In this document: in pieces, positions 21,873-34,157 of the stretch | Layout: each line of letters opens with the position of its first letter | How positions within the stretch are numbered: position 1 is the stretch's first letter | DNA from: Carya illinoinensis | Lineage: Eukaryota > Streptophyta > Magnoliopsida > Fagales > Juglandaceae | DNA: 64,000 bases | NCBI RefSeq assembly: GCF_018687715.1 | Contig: NC_056761.1 | Span: 11,945,001 to 12,009,000 of the forward strand | Direction of reading: 5' to 3' | Position numbers and translations under genes: made by a program | The notes under the pieces: model-generated | What the model was told of the DNA's origin: nothing | The model's database searches: none | The model's input: only the letters and a program-made list of their open reading frames with translations

Positions 21873-23406
21873 TTGAGGGTGATTGCGTGGAACTTGCTTA
21901 TTTGTTGTTATGCAGTTTCATTGTTTCCTCATTATAATGTAGACGTGTCAAAATTTTTGAAAGGTGTAAATCAAGCTTGTTCACCCATCCGGTCTGAAGT
22001 TAAACTCTTGAGGAGAAGCATCAAACGTACTTTTTAGTATAGTTTTAGCTTATTTAAGATTAAAAAAGCTTTAATATGTAATACTCAAACAACCTAATTA
22101 TTTCATTAAAGAGTTTTTAAATTACTTTTTAATACTCCTATCGCAGCGCTGGACATGACCTTAGTATTAGTAAGTTATGACTGATTGGAAATAGGTGGTC
22201 AAAATTGGAAAAAACTAGAAATTTAGGTTGAGGAAGAAGACGATGAACAATATTCTTTTACTAGTCACACTCTCAGTCTTGGAGAGTGTGATTCACCATT
22301 GCACTTGTGCTGTGTTTTTGTTCACTTTATCAACACACATACATATTAAGATAACTGAATTTTGTGTTTGGAGATCGGGAAGCCCCAAGAAGGATGAAGA
22401 TGATATACACTCTCCGTCGTGGCAAGTGAAGTAAAGGCAAGACAGCCTCTAGAGCTAAAACAAAGCCCACACGTGTAGGAGGTGCGGAAGGGTGCGTGTG
22501 GTTGCTTCCAGTATCTATTCATGTGTGGCACGTGTAATTTTGTGTTAGTGTCTAAATTTGATTCATATATTTTGTTTTGAGATCGAGAGCCAAAAAAGTA
22601 GTTTTTAAATTATTTTAAATAAATGCTTAAAAGAAATTTAGACACTTGTCATACTTCCTCAAGTTGAATTTTCTTTGTTATAAGAACATTGGTATAAATT
22701 ATTTTTGAATGCATGTTTTGAATTGATATTGTTAAATACATGTCCATATTGAATATGTGTCCCTAAATTTGATGACCTATTAAACCCTTCTAATTAGTTA
22801 AGAATGTGAGTTCTATAATCATTGAACTATCATGCACACATTTATGATTGGATGTTTAAGTTCATTATTTTTTAATTAAAATGGATAGAGTTGACATTGA
22901 TAATTTGTTGGGCTCATTTGTAATGTATGTATTTATTTTTATGTGAATGGATAAGGCATAGCTTATAAGTATATCAATGACATGACGTCTCTATCTATTT
23001 ATTGTTTTCCTAGAAGATTTGTAGTATGATTTTTTTTGAAAATGTAACGTTGGGAATATAATTTTATTATTAAGGCCATGTAAAGGGATGTGTTTCACGT
23101 CTATTGATATACTTTAAGGTCACCTTATCATGATGCACTGAATTACTAATGGGGTTTCGGATGGAGCTTATGAGTAATATGTTTAGCACAATGATTATGG
23201 ATTTAAAAAAAAAAAAAAACTCTTCTATAAATTTTATTCAATATTAATTAGATATGATATTTGGACTTATATAGTGGGAGATGATTACTAGTTTTTCACA
23301 AAATTTTTTATTTCACTATGTAGGAAGAAATTACATGGTCTAGTTAGATTTTGGAATAAAATTAAATGTGTACTAATGTCAATCTCACACAATGAATATA
23401 GTAATA
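20359..23406 (+). other. Long leader of decayed copia, with repeats, no gene
   Basis: About 3 kb between primer site and gag, far longer than a normal copia leader, so later insertions are probable. Contains a GA microsatellite (21781-21870) flanked by purine-rich DNA (21390-21780). Short ORFs at 21261-21541 are read from this low-complexity DNA. I could not fix the boundaries of any insertion. Confidence 0.5.
21781..21870. repeat. GA microsatellite, about 45 units
   Basis: Perfect (GA)n over about 90 bp, in a longer GA-rich context. Confidence 0.95.
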
Positions 23407-26400
23407 ATGGCCACTAAGAACGTATTTGCTGACTTTACTAAAGGAAAGAAGCTGGATGAGACCATTTATGATACAACCTAAGGATTAGAATACTTCCCAA
23501 TATCATCATAATATGGAAGCAATCAGGCTTGGGGAAAAAGATATCGGTGTGTGCACTTTAACATGCTTAACAATATACACAATAATCTTATCAAGGAGTT
23601 TGAGAAATGCCCAACTACCCAAGATATGTGGAACCAGATGAAAATTGCCTACTGGGAGACATTAGCTAATAGGCTCTATGCTCTCACTTTGAGGTTTGAG
23701 TAGTATGTTATGAATCCTAAACATACCATAATTAAGCATTTGAGGTCGATATTTGCCTTGATTCGTGATCTAATAGCTGTTGGCAATAATCTCACTGATG
23801 AATAGCAAGTTACTGTTGTAATACAATCTTTGCTTGAGTTAACATAGGGGTAAATGAAACTCATTTTGACACAGTGAGAATATTAAAACTTTTGTTGTTA
23901 TATCTCGCCATTTGGATCTAGAAGAAGAGCGCATAAATGCACACTGTAATACTTTTCTTGTTACCCAAGTCGGGAAACTCAAAACATTTAGGTCTAAGCG
24001 CAAACAATGTGGAATATCTGTTGGAGCGGCAAATAACAAGTCCAAATTGAAGTGCTATAATTGTGAAAAAGTGGGACACTTTGCTTTGAGTGCAATGAGG
24101 CAAAGAATATATCCACTAAACACTACTCTCTCATTACTTATGTTTATTCACATATTTTTGTTGCTCACTCAATTTCTGAATGGATTATTGACACAGGAGC
24201 AACCAAACATGTAGCTCAAGATCAAGTTGGGTTTATAGATCTTGGAAGTATACCAACTGGCAAACAATACGTTATATTGGGTAATGGAACTTGGGGATGA
24301 AGTACTTGGAGTTGGCACCTACCAACTCAAGATCCGTCTTTGGCGCTTGTTACTTCTTCATAATGTCGTTTATGCACCTTGTATTTAATGTAATTTATTT
24401 CTAGTTATTTCTATTTTGATGGCCCTCAATTGGACTTTTATTTTAATAGGGTTTTGTATGGACATGGTTTTCTTTCTAATAGTTTCTATATTTTGGATTT
24501 AGATAATTCTTTATTTTCTTTTATGACTTTAAATGATGATGATGTTGTTTATAATTAATTGAAATGACATGCTAGACTAGGCCACATAGAAAAAGATAGA
24601 ATCGCTAGACTACCTAGAGATCGAGATTGCCTGTTGGGATCTCTCGCTAATGTAAACTCACTTGTGTGTGAGCCTTGTTTAGTTGCTAAGGCTTATAGGA
24701 AGCCTTTTGGAAAGACTCATAGGACATCTTATCCTTTAGAGCTAGTTCATTATAATATTTGTGGAGTTATGAATGTGAAGGGACACCATGACGCCTCTTA
24801 TTTTCTCACCTTTGTAGACGACTACTAACGTTTAGTTATGTCTATCTAATCTTCCATCATTTTAAAGCATTAGATTGATTTAAGCACTTTGTGGTTGAGG
24901 TTGAGAATCAGAAAGAAAGAAATTTAAAAACTCTACGAATTGATCAGGGTTGAGAGTACTTGTCTAAAGAGTTTCAGGGACTATGTGAGCAAAAAGAGAT
25001 ATGCAGGCAATTAACGATTATTGGCACACCACAATAAAATGGTGTTGTGGAAAGGAGGAATAATACATTATTGGAAATGGTTTGATCAATGATAGTGCAA
25101 GTTAACCTGCTGATATCATTTGGGGGGATGTTCTTCTAACTGTCGTCCACATTTTGAACCGTGTGCCTTTTAATTCCATTCCTTTAACTTCATTTAAATT
25201 ATGGAATGACACAAAATCAAATTTGGAACATTTGTGGCCTTCGGGTTTTGCAGATTATGTTCACACCACTACCCATAAATATAGAAAACTTACCTTTAGA
25301 GCAAATAAGTATATCTTCATAAGATATTCTTAAAGCTCAAATGATTATATAATTTTTGGTGAACATCCTAGTGGAGAGATGACACAAATAGGGTCGCGTG
25401 ATGTCACATTTATTGAGAATGATTTTGTCAATATTGGTGAAGCAAATAATGATCTTAAACTTTTTGAGTTGTAAGAACTTGAGGGAGTTACACCATATTT
25501 TGGCAAGGGTGAAAAATTATCACATACTAAAATCGTAAAAGATAGTGGGAGTGACTTTTCTCCTAGTGAGAGTGTACCACTAGAAAGTAATTCACAAGAG
25601 TCTAAGTTATGTAGAAGCGAATATGGAACCATTCCCCATCGTCGTTTTGAGATTGAAGAGGAATCTTTCATGTGCATTCTGTGTAACTTTGATGAACCTT
25701 ATTCTTATGAGAAAGAATTAAGTTCACTTGTTTCAAATAAATGGTTGGCTACTATGAGAGATGAGATAAGTTCTTTGGTAAAGAGCCAAGTTTGGGAGTT
25801 AGTTGATCTTCTATCTGGGCGCAAATCTATTAGAAACAAATGAGTTTTAAAAATTAAGTACCTGACAGATAGATCAATTGACAAGTATAAGGTCAGACTC
25901 GTGGTGAGGGGCTATACCCAAAGAGAGGTTATAGATTACGAAGAAACATTCTCCATTGTGGTGAGATTTGCATCCATTCGCCTCACATTCTAACTATAGT
26001 TATACATTTAGATTTGGAACTTTTCCAAATGAATCTGAAAATTGTATTTTTCAATAGAGAACTAGACGATGAGATATATATATATATATATATATGGATC
26101 AACCTGTTGGTTTTGAGATTGAGGGAAAAGTGAGCAAAGTATGCCAGCTGAAACGTTTCATTTATGGCCTCAAATAATCATCAAGACAATGTTACTTTAG
26201 ATTTCATGATGCCATTACTTCAATTGGCTTTGAGATGTTAGAAGAAGATTATTGTGTATATCAAAGGTACATGGAACAGTTTTCTAATTTCTTCTCTATA
26301 TGTTGATGATATTTTATTAGCTGGAAATGATATGGAGATAATTGTCACCATAAAAAAGTGATTGTCCTATATTTTTGAGATGTAGGACATGTGTGAAGCA

Positions 26401-26992
26401 AACTATGTGCTGGGAGTTCCTTATTTTTGAGAAGGGTTATGCATTGAACGTAAAACATTTTCCTAAGAATGATGATGAAAAGAAAGAAATGACCAAAGTT
26501 CCTTATGTAAGTGCAATTATTAGGTTGTGTATATACTATGTTGTATACACAACCTGACATTTGCTTTGTAGTTGAATTTGTTAGTCGTTATAGTGTAACC
26601 CAGGAGCTGTTCATTGGCAAGCAGTTAAAAGGATTTTTTGATACCTTCGTGAGACAACAGATCTTGTTGATCTTTACTATTAGGATGGAGATATGAGATT
26701 GAAAGGTTATAATGATGCTGATTGGGTTAGTGACAAATATAAGCGAAAATCCATGACAGGTTATGCATTTATCCTTAGTGAGAGAGCTATTTCTAGGTAT
26801 AGTAAGAAATGATCCCGCATTGTTTTGTTCATGATGGAGTCAGAGTACATTGTTTGCTCATCAGTTGTGCAAGAGACTGTTTGGTTTAAGAGATTTTTTC
26901 AGTACCTAGAGGTTACAGCTCATGCAGATGAAACCGTTAAGATATACATCGATAGTATGGTAGTTTTGACATATGCCAAGGATCTCAAATAC
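23407..26992 (+). pseudogene. Copia gag-pol remnant
   Basis: Begins MATKNVFADFTKGKKLDE, a copia gag start, and continues through gag helices with in-frame stops. A zinc knuckle remains as CYNCEKVGHFALS (about 24052), its last Cys lost. Protease DTGATKH lies at about 24193. Integrase remnants include CEPCLVAKAYRKPFGK (about 24670) and YFLTFVDDY (about 24800). RT remnants include ELDDEIY (26060), DDILLAGND (26305) and, in RNase H, YIDSMVVLTYAKDLKY at 26943-26992, where the hAT insertion interrupts the codons. A TA microsatellite has grown inside the RT at about 26074-26096. Not functional. Confidence 0.8.
26985..26992 (+). other. hAT target site duplication, left
   Basis: TCAAATAC, repeated at 31520-31527. 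Removing the element and one copy joins the RNase H codons in frame. Confidence 0.9.
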
Positions 26993-27140
26993 TAGGGGTG
27001 GCAATTTGTGACACGACCCATTAATCCAACACGAACACGACACGATAAAAGCGGGTTTGGATTTAGCCTTATCGGATTCGGGTCAAAACGGGTTGACCCG
27101 TTAGACACGATTGCTTAATGGCCGGGTTGACCCGTTAAGT
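26993..27140 (+). repeat. hAT left terminal and subterminal repeats
   Basis: Inverted terminus plus several ACGGGTTGACCCGTT-like motifs, themselves near-palindromic. Confidence 0.7.
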
Positions 27141-28833
27141 TTAAATTGATTTTGTTTTCTTTTTCAAATAAAATTAGGGGACCGGCGGGATTTTAAAATT
27201 TTTAAAAAATATTAATTAAATTTACTAATTTAGCCTTTAGCTTTAAGCATTCGGTCGAAATTGTCCCTTGAAAGTTGAATCCCTTCTTTTAGTTTTACCT
27301 CTATTATTCGGATTCCATCTAAAAACATAAAAAAAAGAAAACCCTAAACTGAATCAGCTCCTGCGCTGCACGCCCAAAGTGCCGCACTCCATCTCCAGAT
27401 TCATCATTCACTGACTGAATCACAGAATCAGTGCTACTGCTACACTGCTATAGGCTGCTACTCACCTTATAGCTCACGGCTCATGGATCACGGCCTCACT
27501 GCTCAGTGGCTCATAGCCTCACATGGGGATTTCGGATTTTCGGCGTTAACCGAGCTGGCCAGCTCACCTCACGTCGCCGTCGGACTCGGTATGTATTTTC
27601 ACTTTTCGGTTTTCCTTTTCCCTCTTTGGCGAATCAACTCTTTCGAGTTCTCATTTTTGGCTTCTCATTTTGACATTTTCGGTATTCTCACTTCACAGTT
27701 CCCAGTTCTCACTTCTCATTTCGGGGTTCTCTATTTTCTGGTGGAAGTCTGCAATATATATTTTGGTAAGCACCTTGTAGATTATGATGTATATATGGGA
27801 AACTTGCAGATTGTTGGTAGTATATTTTCTTTTGGTATCGATCGATTCTAATGTATATATTGGCTTGTTGGCAGTATATTTTTTCCCCATATATCTCACG
27901 GTTTGTCTATTCGAAATATATATCTCACGGGACCTGTTTTCCAGATCTGTAATTGACAAGCTATCTGTTTGCTGCTGTTTTTGCTTTGTCTTGGGTCCAA
28001 CATTTTGCTAAATTGCAGGATGATGTTTTCCATACCTTAAAATACTTCCATGAACTAGACTTGTGTTATTATCTCTACTGTTAAACATATATATAATTCA
28101 TATATTTTTTTGGGGGCCCGGTGGGGAGAAAGGGCCAAGTGATTTTTTGTATACAAAAAGGTAAATTTGCTACCTTTCCAAATCATTGATTCACGTAGGA
28201 TTAAACTGTTATGGGTTGGGTTACCAACTTGTGTAAACATACTGGCTTTGATTTTGCATGTGAAGGAAGAAAATAAGATGGGGGGTCCACAACTTTAGCT
28301 TGTATGATAGACTTTTGTGAGGGGCCACATGTTTAGGATTAGTGTGTAGATTAGCTAAGGATTGAATGAAATTTCAGCGGCTAGTTGGTGAAGCTTCCTC
28401 CTAAAAGTCCACAAAACAACAAAAGTGATTTACTTATGGGTTATGATGAGTACCAATTTGTCAGCTTGAAGTGACCCGCTTGGATATAATAAGTGATTTT
28501 CCTATGCATAATTGCAATAAACAATGTGTATCAGATTGTCTATGGCCAATTAACAACAACAACAGCTTTGGTCATTACTGAAGCAACAACTTTCTTATTA
28601 CCAAGACTACATTCTTAGCAACACTTTTGTTAGCCTGTTTGTTGTTATTCGGAGATGGGATTATTAGAATTGAAAACCCAACTAACCAGCTTTAATTGTT
28701 GACACTAGGTATGCTTTTTAATATACTCATACACTTATACAGTCATACTATAATCTCATATAATATACTCATACAAGTCATACTATAATATCATTTAATA
28801 TACTCATACAGTCATATTGTTGTTTCTTTTCAG
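27141..28833 (+). promoter_or_regulatory. hAT 5' non-coding region and probable 5' intron
   Basis: No BED or transposase sequence occurs before 28834. The stretch ends in TTTCTTTTCAG directly before the transposase ATG, a good splice acceptor, so a non-coding first exon and intron upstream are likely. A degenerate tandem repeat of roughly 40 bp (ATACTCATACAGTCATACTATAAT type, 2-3 copies) lies at 28720-28818, near where a branch point would be expected. Confidence 0.5.
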
Positions 28834-31012
28834 ATGAGTTTGGCAACAGGTGAAAATGATGATTTGATTGATTTGGACCCGTTTGAGTCAGAAAGTTTTC
28901 AAAATGAGGAATCTAAAACAAAACGAAGGAAACGGTCAAACGTGTGGACTTTTTTTGAAATGGTTCCTGAGTCTGAGAACAATGATGGCAAACCATGTGC
29001 AAAGTGCAAGATGTGTGGAGTTACTTATATGGCTGCGAGTAAATATGGAACCGGAAATATGAAGCGTCACATTGGTGCATGACCTAGGAGAAGTTCACGA
29101 GATATTGGTCATATGATGTTATCACAAGGCAGTGGATCTATTTTGGTAAGCACTCCTAAATTTGAAACTGAACAATATAGAGAACTTTTGATAGCTGCTA
29201 TTGTGAAGCATGAACTGCCTTTCCGTTTTGTTGAATACTCGGGGGTGAGAGTCCGGATGTTCCAATTATTTCTAGGAATACTGCCAAGACTGATTTGGTT
29301 AAGATATATAATCGAGAAAAGAGAAGGATTAAATGCATGTTAAATGATTCTCCTGGTAGAATTAGTCTAACATCTGACTTGTGGACTTCTATAACTACTG
29401 ATGGTTATATGTGCATTACAGCACATTTTTTAGATAAGAATTGGGTTCTGCAGAAAAGGGTTTTGAACTTTTCTTTTATGCCACCACCACATAATGGCAT
29501 ATTTTTGTCTGAAAAAATTTATAATTTGCTATGTGAGTGGAGAATTCACCACAAGATTTTTGTATTGACTTTAGACAATGCTTCGTCTAATGATGTTTCA
29601 GTGGAATTGTTAAGAACTCAATTGAACATTAAAAAAGCTCTTCTTTGTGATGGTGAGTTCTTTCATCTTTGTTGTTGCGCTCATATTCTGAATTTGATAG
29701 TACAAGATGGGTTAAAAGAGATTGATTCTGTTATCCAAAAAGTTCGTGAGAGTATCAAGTATGTGAAAGGGTCACAATCAAGGAAGGTAAAATTTTTAGA
29801 TTCTACAAAACAAATGTCTTTGGATAGCAAAAAAGGGTTGAGACAAGATGTTCCCACTAGATGGAATTCTACTTTTCTTATGCTTGAGAGTGCTATTTTC
29901 TATCGTCGTGCTTTCAGTCATTTGGAGTTGATTGATTCCAATTTTAAGCATTGTCCATCAATATTTGATTGGGAAAAAATAGAGAAGATCAACAATTTGT
30001 TGGGAGTTTTTTATGAAGCTACTTGTGATTTTTCTGGGACCAAATACCCTACAGCCAATCTATACTTTCCAGCAGTGTTTTTGATTTATTTTACATTAAA
30101 GCAACAATCTGAGGGTGAAGATACTACATGAAGACCATGTGTTGTAAAATGCTTGTTAAGTTTGAGAAATAGTGGTTTGAGTTCAATGTATTATTGGCTA
30201 TAGCAGTTATTTTGGATCCTCGATACAAGCTTCATTTTGTTGGTTTTTCTTATACAAAACTTTATGGGGATTGTTCTATTGAGTATATGAATGTTCGGAG
30301 CAAAATGTCATCTCTTTCCATGGAATATAGTTCTTCTAGTGCTCCCACATGTTCTACCACGACTTCTGATAGCACTTATAGTAGAGCGGAAAGTCAATCT
30401 TCGATTAATAAACAAGTATTTCAGGTAATAACTGTGTAATATTTTTTGTTTAATGATTTATATTATATTGTTATTCAATGATTTATAATATTTTATTTTT
30501 GTGTACAGGAATTTGATTCATTTAGACATGATGACCTTGCTGCCCGTATGCAAAAAAGTCAATTGGATCTTTACTTGGATGAACTTAGAGCAAACAGAAA
30601 TGCAAAGATTGACATTCTTTCCTTTTGGAAAGGAAATGAGTTTCATTATCCTGATCTTGCTTGTATGGTTCGTGATATTTTGAGTGTTCCAGTTTCTACA
30701 GTAGCATCTGAATCTACTTTTAGTGTTAATGGGTATATCATTGATCAATTTAGGAGTGCACTAAAAGCAGATATTGTTGAAGCATTAGTTTGCACTAGAG
30801 ATTGGCTATATGGCGAGGAGCAAGGTAACATTATTTTTACCTTATTGAATAAATAATTGTAATTTTTCAATACAATAATATTATTTGATATAAAATTTTA
30901 CTGATATCTTTTTTTAATAGAAACACAAGAAGTCAAATTGGACGAGTTAACCGAAGATGTAATGGAGTTGGAGAAAAACAAGGACAAGGAGGACGCTCCA
31001 CCTCATTCTTGA
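28834..31012 (+). pseudogene. hAT transposase, broken
   Basis: Start ATG follows a splice acceptor. Domains in order: BED zinc finger (28940-29082) with CKMC and a His; core with D in LTSDLW (about 29377), D in LTLDNASSND (about 29575), CAHILNLIVQDG (29680) and RWNSTF (29860); C-terminal dimerisation block with SVPVSTVASESTF (30690) containing the expected Glu. Introns 30425-30508 and 30825-30920 have GT...AG ends and join the frame correctly; the stop is at 31010. Defects: TGA at 29080 in place of the fourth BED zinc ligand, a frameshift near 29245, another near 30127, and TAG at 30170. Transposase should be inactive, though the inverted ends might still be usable by a relative's enzyme. Confidence 0.9.
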
Positions 31013-31214
31013 AGCTCTAAATTTGTTTAGATTTGTGTTTTTATTGTACTTGGGATTGTAAAATTAATATATTTTCTGCGTGTTTTGTTTATTATTTTGG
31101 GATGTAATATTAATATATTAGTACAATGTGTGTGGAATGGATCTATTTGGATTATAATTCTAAACTTGTGGTTAATTTTTAATTTTTATAAATAATATTT
31201 ATATTTAAATATTT

Positions 31215-31519
31215 ATATAAAATTTCAATAAGGTCAAACGGGTCGTGTCGTGTCGTATCGTGTCTATTCAACTCATTGACATAAACGGGTTGAAACGGAT
31301 CGGGTCGTGTCGTGTCGTTTCATGTCAATTTATTTTTTATTCATTAACGGGTCATCACGGGTCGTGTCGTGTCAACCCGTTATCTTACCGTGTCGTGTTC
31401 GTGTCTAGAATTTTGACACAAAATCCTTAACGGGTTGTGTTCGTCTTGACCTATTAAGCGTAATGTATACACCTTGACACGATACGAACACAACCCGTTA
31501 ACACGATTTGACACCCCTA
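31215..31519 (+). repeat. hAT right subterminal repeats and terminus
   Basis: Dense clusters of CGTGTCGTGTCGT and ACGGGT motifs, longer and denser than at the left end; this asymmetry is common in hAT elements. Confidence 0.75.
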
Positions 31520-31527
31520 TCAAATAC
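31520..31527 (+). other. hAT target site duplication, right
   Basis: TCAAATAC, identical to 26985-26992. Confidence 0.9.
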
Positions 31528-31563
31528 TATGGCAGAACCAAATACTACTTTGCTTGCTTTTTT
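31528..31563 (+). pseudogene. Copia RNase H, continuation after hAT
   Basis: Codes YGRTK directly after the duplication, completing the YAKDLKY-YGRTK block of copia RNase H. Similarity is lost about 20 bp on. Confidence 0.7.
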
Positions 31564-32379
31564 AAAATATGCATATACACTATCGATCACTAGTGTCAGT
31601 CAAATGCATCGATTAACATAACATTTTTTATTATAGAAAGGCAATGTTAGATACAGTTCTGGAGTCTGCAATCTCCGCATATTCCATTTGAAAAATAACT
31701 AGGTCTACTATTAAAAATGATCTTTTATATGGGTTTTATATATATTTTATTCAAATAGAGTACTCAGGACTTGCACACTTAAGATTGTAAATATAATTTT
31801 TCTTTTAAAAATTTACAAAATACTCATTTTGATTTATTTAAAAGTAGACGGAAATCTTATAGGGACCTCAATATTTCTTTTTGAAAAGAAAATCAGTTGA
31901 TGTTTTTTACATCAATTGTTTGGATAAGAAAATTTTCTATTTCTTAAGAAAAGTTTTACAGATGTATGTTTCTTTGTTAGTTTTGGTAAAATCGTTGAGA
32001 CCAAATATATTTAGAACCAAAACTTTTCTTGAAATGATATCTTTAGAGTTTGAAATTTTATGATTTTTTTTTAGCCTTTCGGGAAATGATTTTGATTTCA
32101 CTCTTTTCTGAAAAATTGATGTAATGATTAGATACTTTTGTTTAGGAAAATGATATTCCTACGTAAAAAAGTCATACACAAAAGTAATCGATTGGCCATT
32201 TTTTTTCCTTAATGGTTAAATATATATATTTTTTTAATGATTTTGTGATTTTATGATTTTTTTTAAATTTTTTTATAGAGTTTAAAAAAATGTTTAGAGA
32301 CAAAAAAATAAAATAAAATTGACCTTATCGATGGAGACTCCCAATGGGTGTAGCATCACCCTTTGTTTCAGACAAGATG

Positions 32380-32410
<31 letters not shown>

Positions 32411-33600
32411 CATTTATATGATATTATAATATGTCAAGTACATAAGTATATCATTTATTTTTTTTAAAAACGTAAGTATATCAGTTGTCTCTTTGCCAAT
32501 ACAACTATTCTCAAGTATCTATAGATATTTTTACATATTTTATTTTTAAATATTATTTAAATACAAAATATTTTTTAATTTTATATTTTTAACTTTTTTA
32601 TCTAATAATTAGAAGTTACAGTCTTCAAATAAAATATAAAAAATAATCCTGATTTTTCAAAATTCAGTATAATATTTATTCATTTTTTTTCTAATGTTTT
32701 AAAATATTTTAATTTAATTTATTTCAGTATTATTTACCCTTTGTCGTATGAAGGAAAAGTTTTTGTGGAAAACTTGTCAAACTTGTCCGTTTAGATTTTG
32801 AAGTTGAACAGAAGATGGAACAAAGAAGGAAAAAGAAAGGGTAAAAGGATCAAAGGTTAAAAATCTCTAGACATGCGCCATTGCTTGCAGAGATGAGTCC
32901 TTCAATATGTAATGGTCTCTCTCGCACTCTCAAAATTTATAATCTCTCTTAGCCATTTCATATATTTGCCGAGATTGTTTGGTTTCACATTCTATGTAAA
33001 TTCTTCTGGTACTCTGCCTTTTCCTTAAGATTCTTTTTCTATGATCATTGTATCATTTGCTGAAGATAATAGGGCCTTCGTTCGTCTTTCATGGAATCTT
33101 AGACCTCTGTTATGGTAGTTCTAAGTTTTAATTTTTTGAGGGTTATTAGTTTGCTCATTCTCATGGACAAAAATAGGGAAAAAAAAAAAAATTAGCTCAA
33201 TCCCATTGATTATATCTTTGTAGTACTTGATTTGGTTTTAAAAGTTAAAAAAAAAAAAAAAAAAATGCATATTGGACTAATATGTAAACTCAATTGCGAT
33301 ACTTTGTTTTAATTTAACCCAAGAGTTGAACTCAAAATCTAACAATTTCCCTACAGTTGCTGCTTGTCCTTTGGCAGTATGCTAGGATCCCGTTGCCATG
33401 CTTCTGTACTTTTTCATTATACTCGATGTGGGTAGACAAAGATGCACATATATGCTATACGGGATTGAACCCAGGTAGTGACCTCAGACTTTATGGTTTG
33501 TTTATGAGGAGGGGAGATGTTATTTTGTCTGATGACCATTAGCAAAGTATCTGCTTCTTTTAGTGATGAATCATGAAATTCTTTTCGTGTATGGCTTAAG
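31564..33600. other. AT-rich non-coding DNA
   Basis: No gene recognised. Contains the MITE-like repeat at 31638-31803, a TA microsatellite around 32380-32410 and poly-A runs near 33180 and 33250. Confidence 0.6.
31638..31803 (+). repeat. MITE-like repeat B, copy 1
   Basis: Aligns with 58337-58510: both begin AATGTTAGAT-CAGTTCT, share GTCTACTATTAAAAAT/GTCTACTTTTAAAAAT in the middle, and end GACTTG-ACAC-TAAGATT. Short imperfect inverted ends suggest a non-autonomous DNA transposon. Confidence 0.55.
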
Positions 33601-33607
33601 AGTCTAT

Positions 33608-33943
33608 CCTTGATCTCCTTTACCAGCTAAGGATGTTTAATATTGTAAGCCAACTTTGGTCAATGTGGGGGCTCTTTCAAGAGCTAAACAACTTTAATTA
33701 CACTTTGCACCCTTATCTTAGCATTAGCCAGCTTATACAGGTCTGTTGAAAGAAACTTTCTTTCTTTTCCCATTTCTTGAACTACTCTCGTTTGTAATCG
33801 TACTTTTTGCATACCATGCAATGCACAAGAGGTAGTGGCTTCTGATCTTGCATATATCTCACACAGAAATTAAGGCTTATTTGTGTTGGTACTTGATCCT
33901 GTTACTAGCTAAAGATGTTTAATATTGTAAGTCAAATTTGACT
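33608..33943 (+). repeat. Short direct duplication (33608-33662 and 33890-33943)
   Basis: Both copies contain CTTGATC, then AGCTAAxGATGTTTAATATTG TAAG with few changes. Similarity stops exactly where the SINE begins. No coding content. Confidence 0.6.
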
Positions 33944-33944
33944 A

Positions 33945-34152
33945 TTTGAGCCTTAGGCTTGGGGGTATGCTCCTCCTAGATTTAAGGTTCAAATCCCTTT
34001 GGATGCAAACAATCTCTAGGAGCCATCGGATTAAGAGATTTTTCTATTGAATTATCTGAGGTGCACTTGCGGCAAACTCCTTGCCGAGGCCTGTGCACCG
34101 CCGGGATTAGTCGGGACACTGTTTCGGATACCTGTTGCCGATTAAAAAAAAA
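33945..34152 (+). mobile_element. tRNA-derived SINE
   Basis: About 200 bp with an RNA polymerase III B box GGTTCAAATCC at 33986-33996, a weak A-box-like GCCTTAGGCTTGGGG upstream at about 33951, a GC-rich body (CGAGGCCTGTGCACCGCCGGG) and an A9 tail at 34144-34152. This layout is that of plant tRNA-derived SINEs. Target duplications were not clear. Confidence 0.7.
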
Positions 34153-34157
34153 TAATG

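Larger units (their letters stand above)
26993..31519 (+). mobile_element. hAT DNA transposon (4527 bp)
   Basis: Ends TAGGGGTGGCAA and TTTGACACCCCTA form short imperfect terminal inverted repeats, flanked by an exact 8-bp duplication, the hAT hallmark. Subterminal regions (about 26993-27140 and 31215-31519) are crowded with ACGGGTT/AACCCGT and GTGTCGTGTCGT motifs, the likely transposase binding sites. A BED-finger transposase gene with introns lies on the plus strand but is broken. It sits inside the RNase H of an older copia element, so it is the younger of the two. Confidence 0.93.
19918..31563 (+). mobile_element. Decayed Ty1/copia retrotransposon, split by a hAT element
   Basis: Plus-strand remnant: 5' LTR (19918-20344), tRNA-Met primer site, a long leader, then gag, protease, integrase, RT and RNase H remnants from 23407 to 26992, resumed at 31528-31563 after the hAT insertion. 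Frames change many times and stops are common, so it is far older than the other copia copies. The 3' end of RNase H and the 3' LTR are absent. Linking the LTR at 19918 with the pol remnant 3 kb away is inference from strand, order and primer site. Confidence 0.7.

Noticed and set aside
20700..22160. A possible further MITE or DNA transposon (GTTTGGGATTACGG near 20758 and a diverged end near 22140)
   Set aside because: I could not match inverted ends or a target duplication, so no boundaries can be supported.
27483..27851. 122-codon ORF upstream of the hAT transposase
   Set aside because: Lies in the probable 5' leader or intron; composition is repetitive Phe/Ser and no domain is seen.
33945..34152. 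A tRNA gene at the B-box GGTTCAAATCC
   Set aside because: No cloverleaf could be traced and an A-tail follows; a SINE explains it better.
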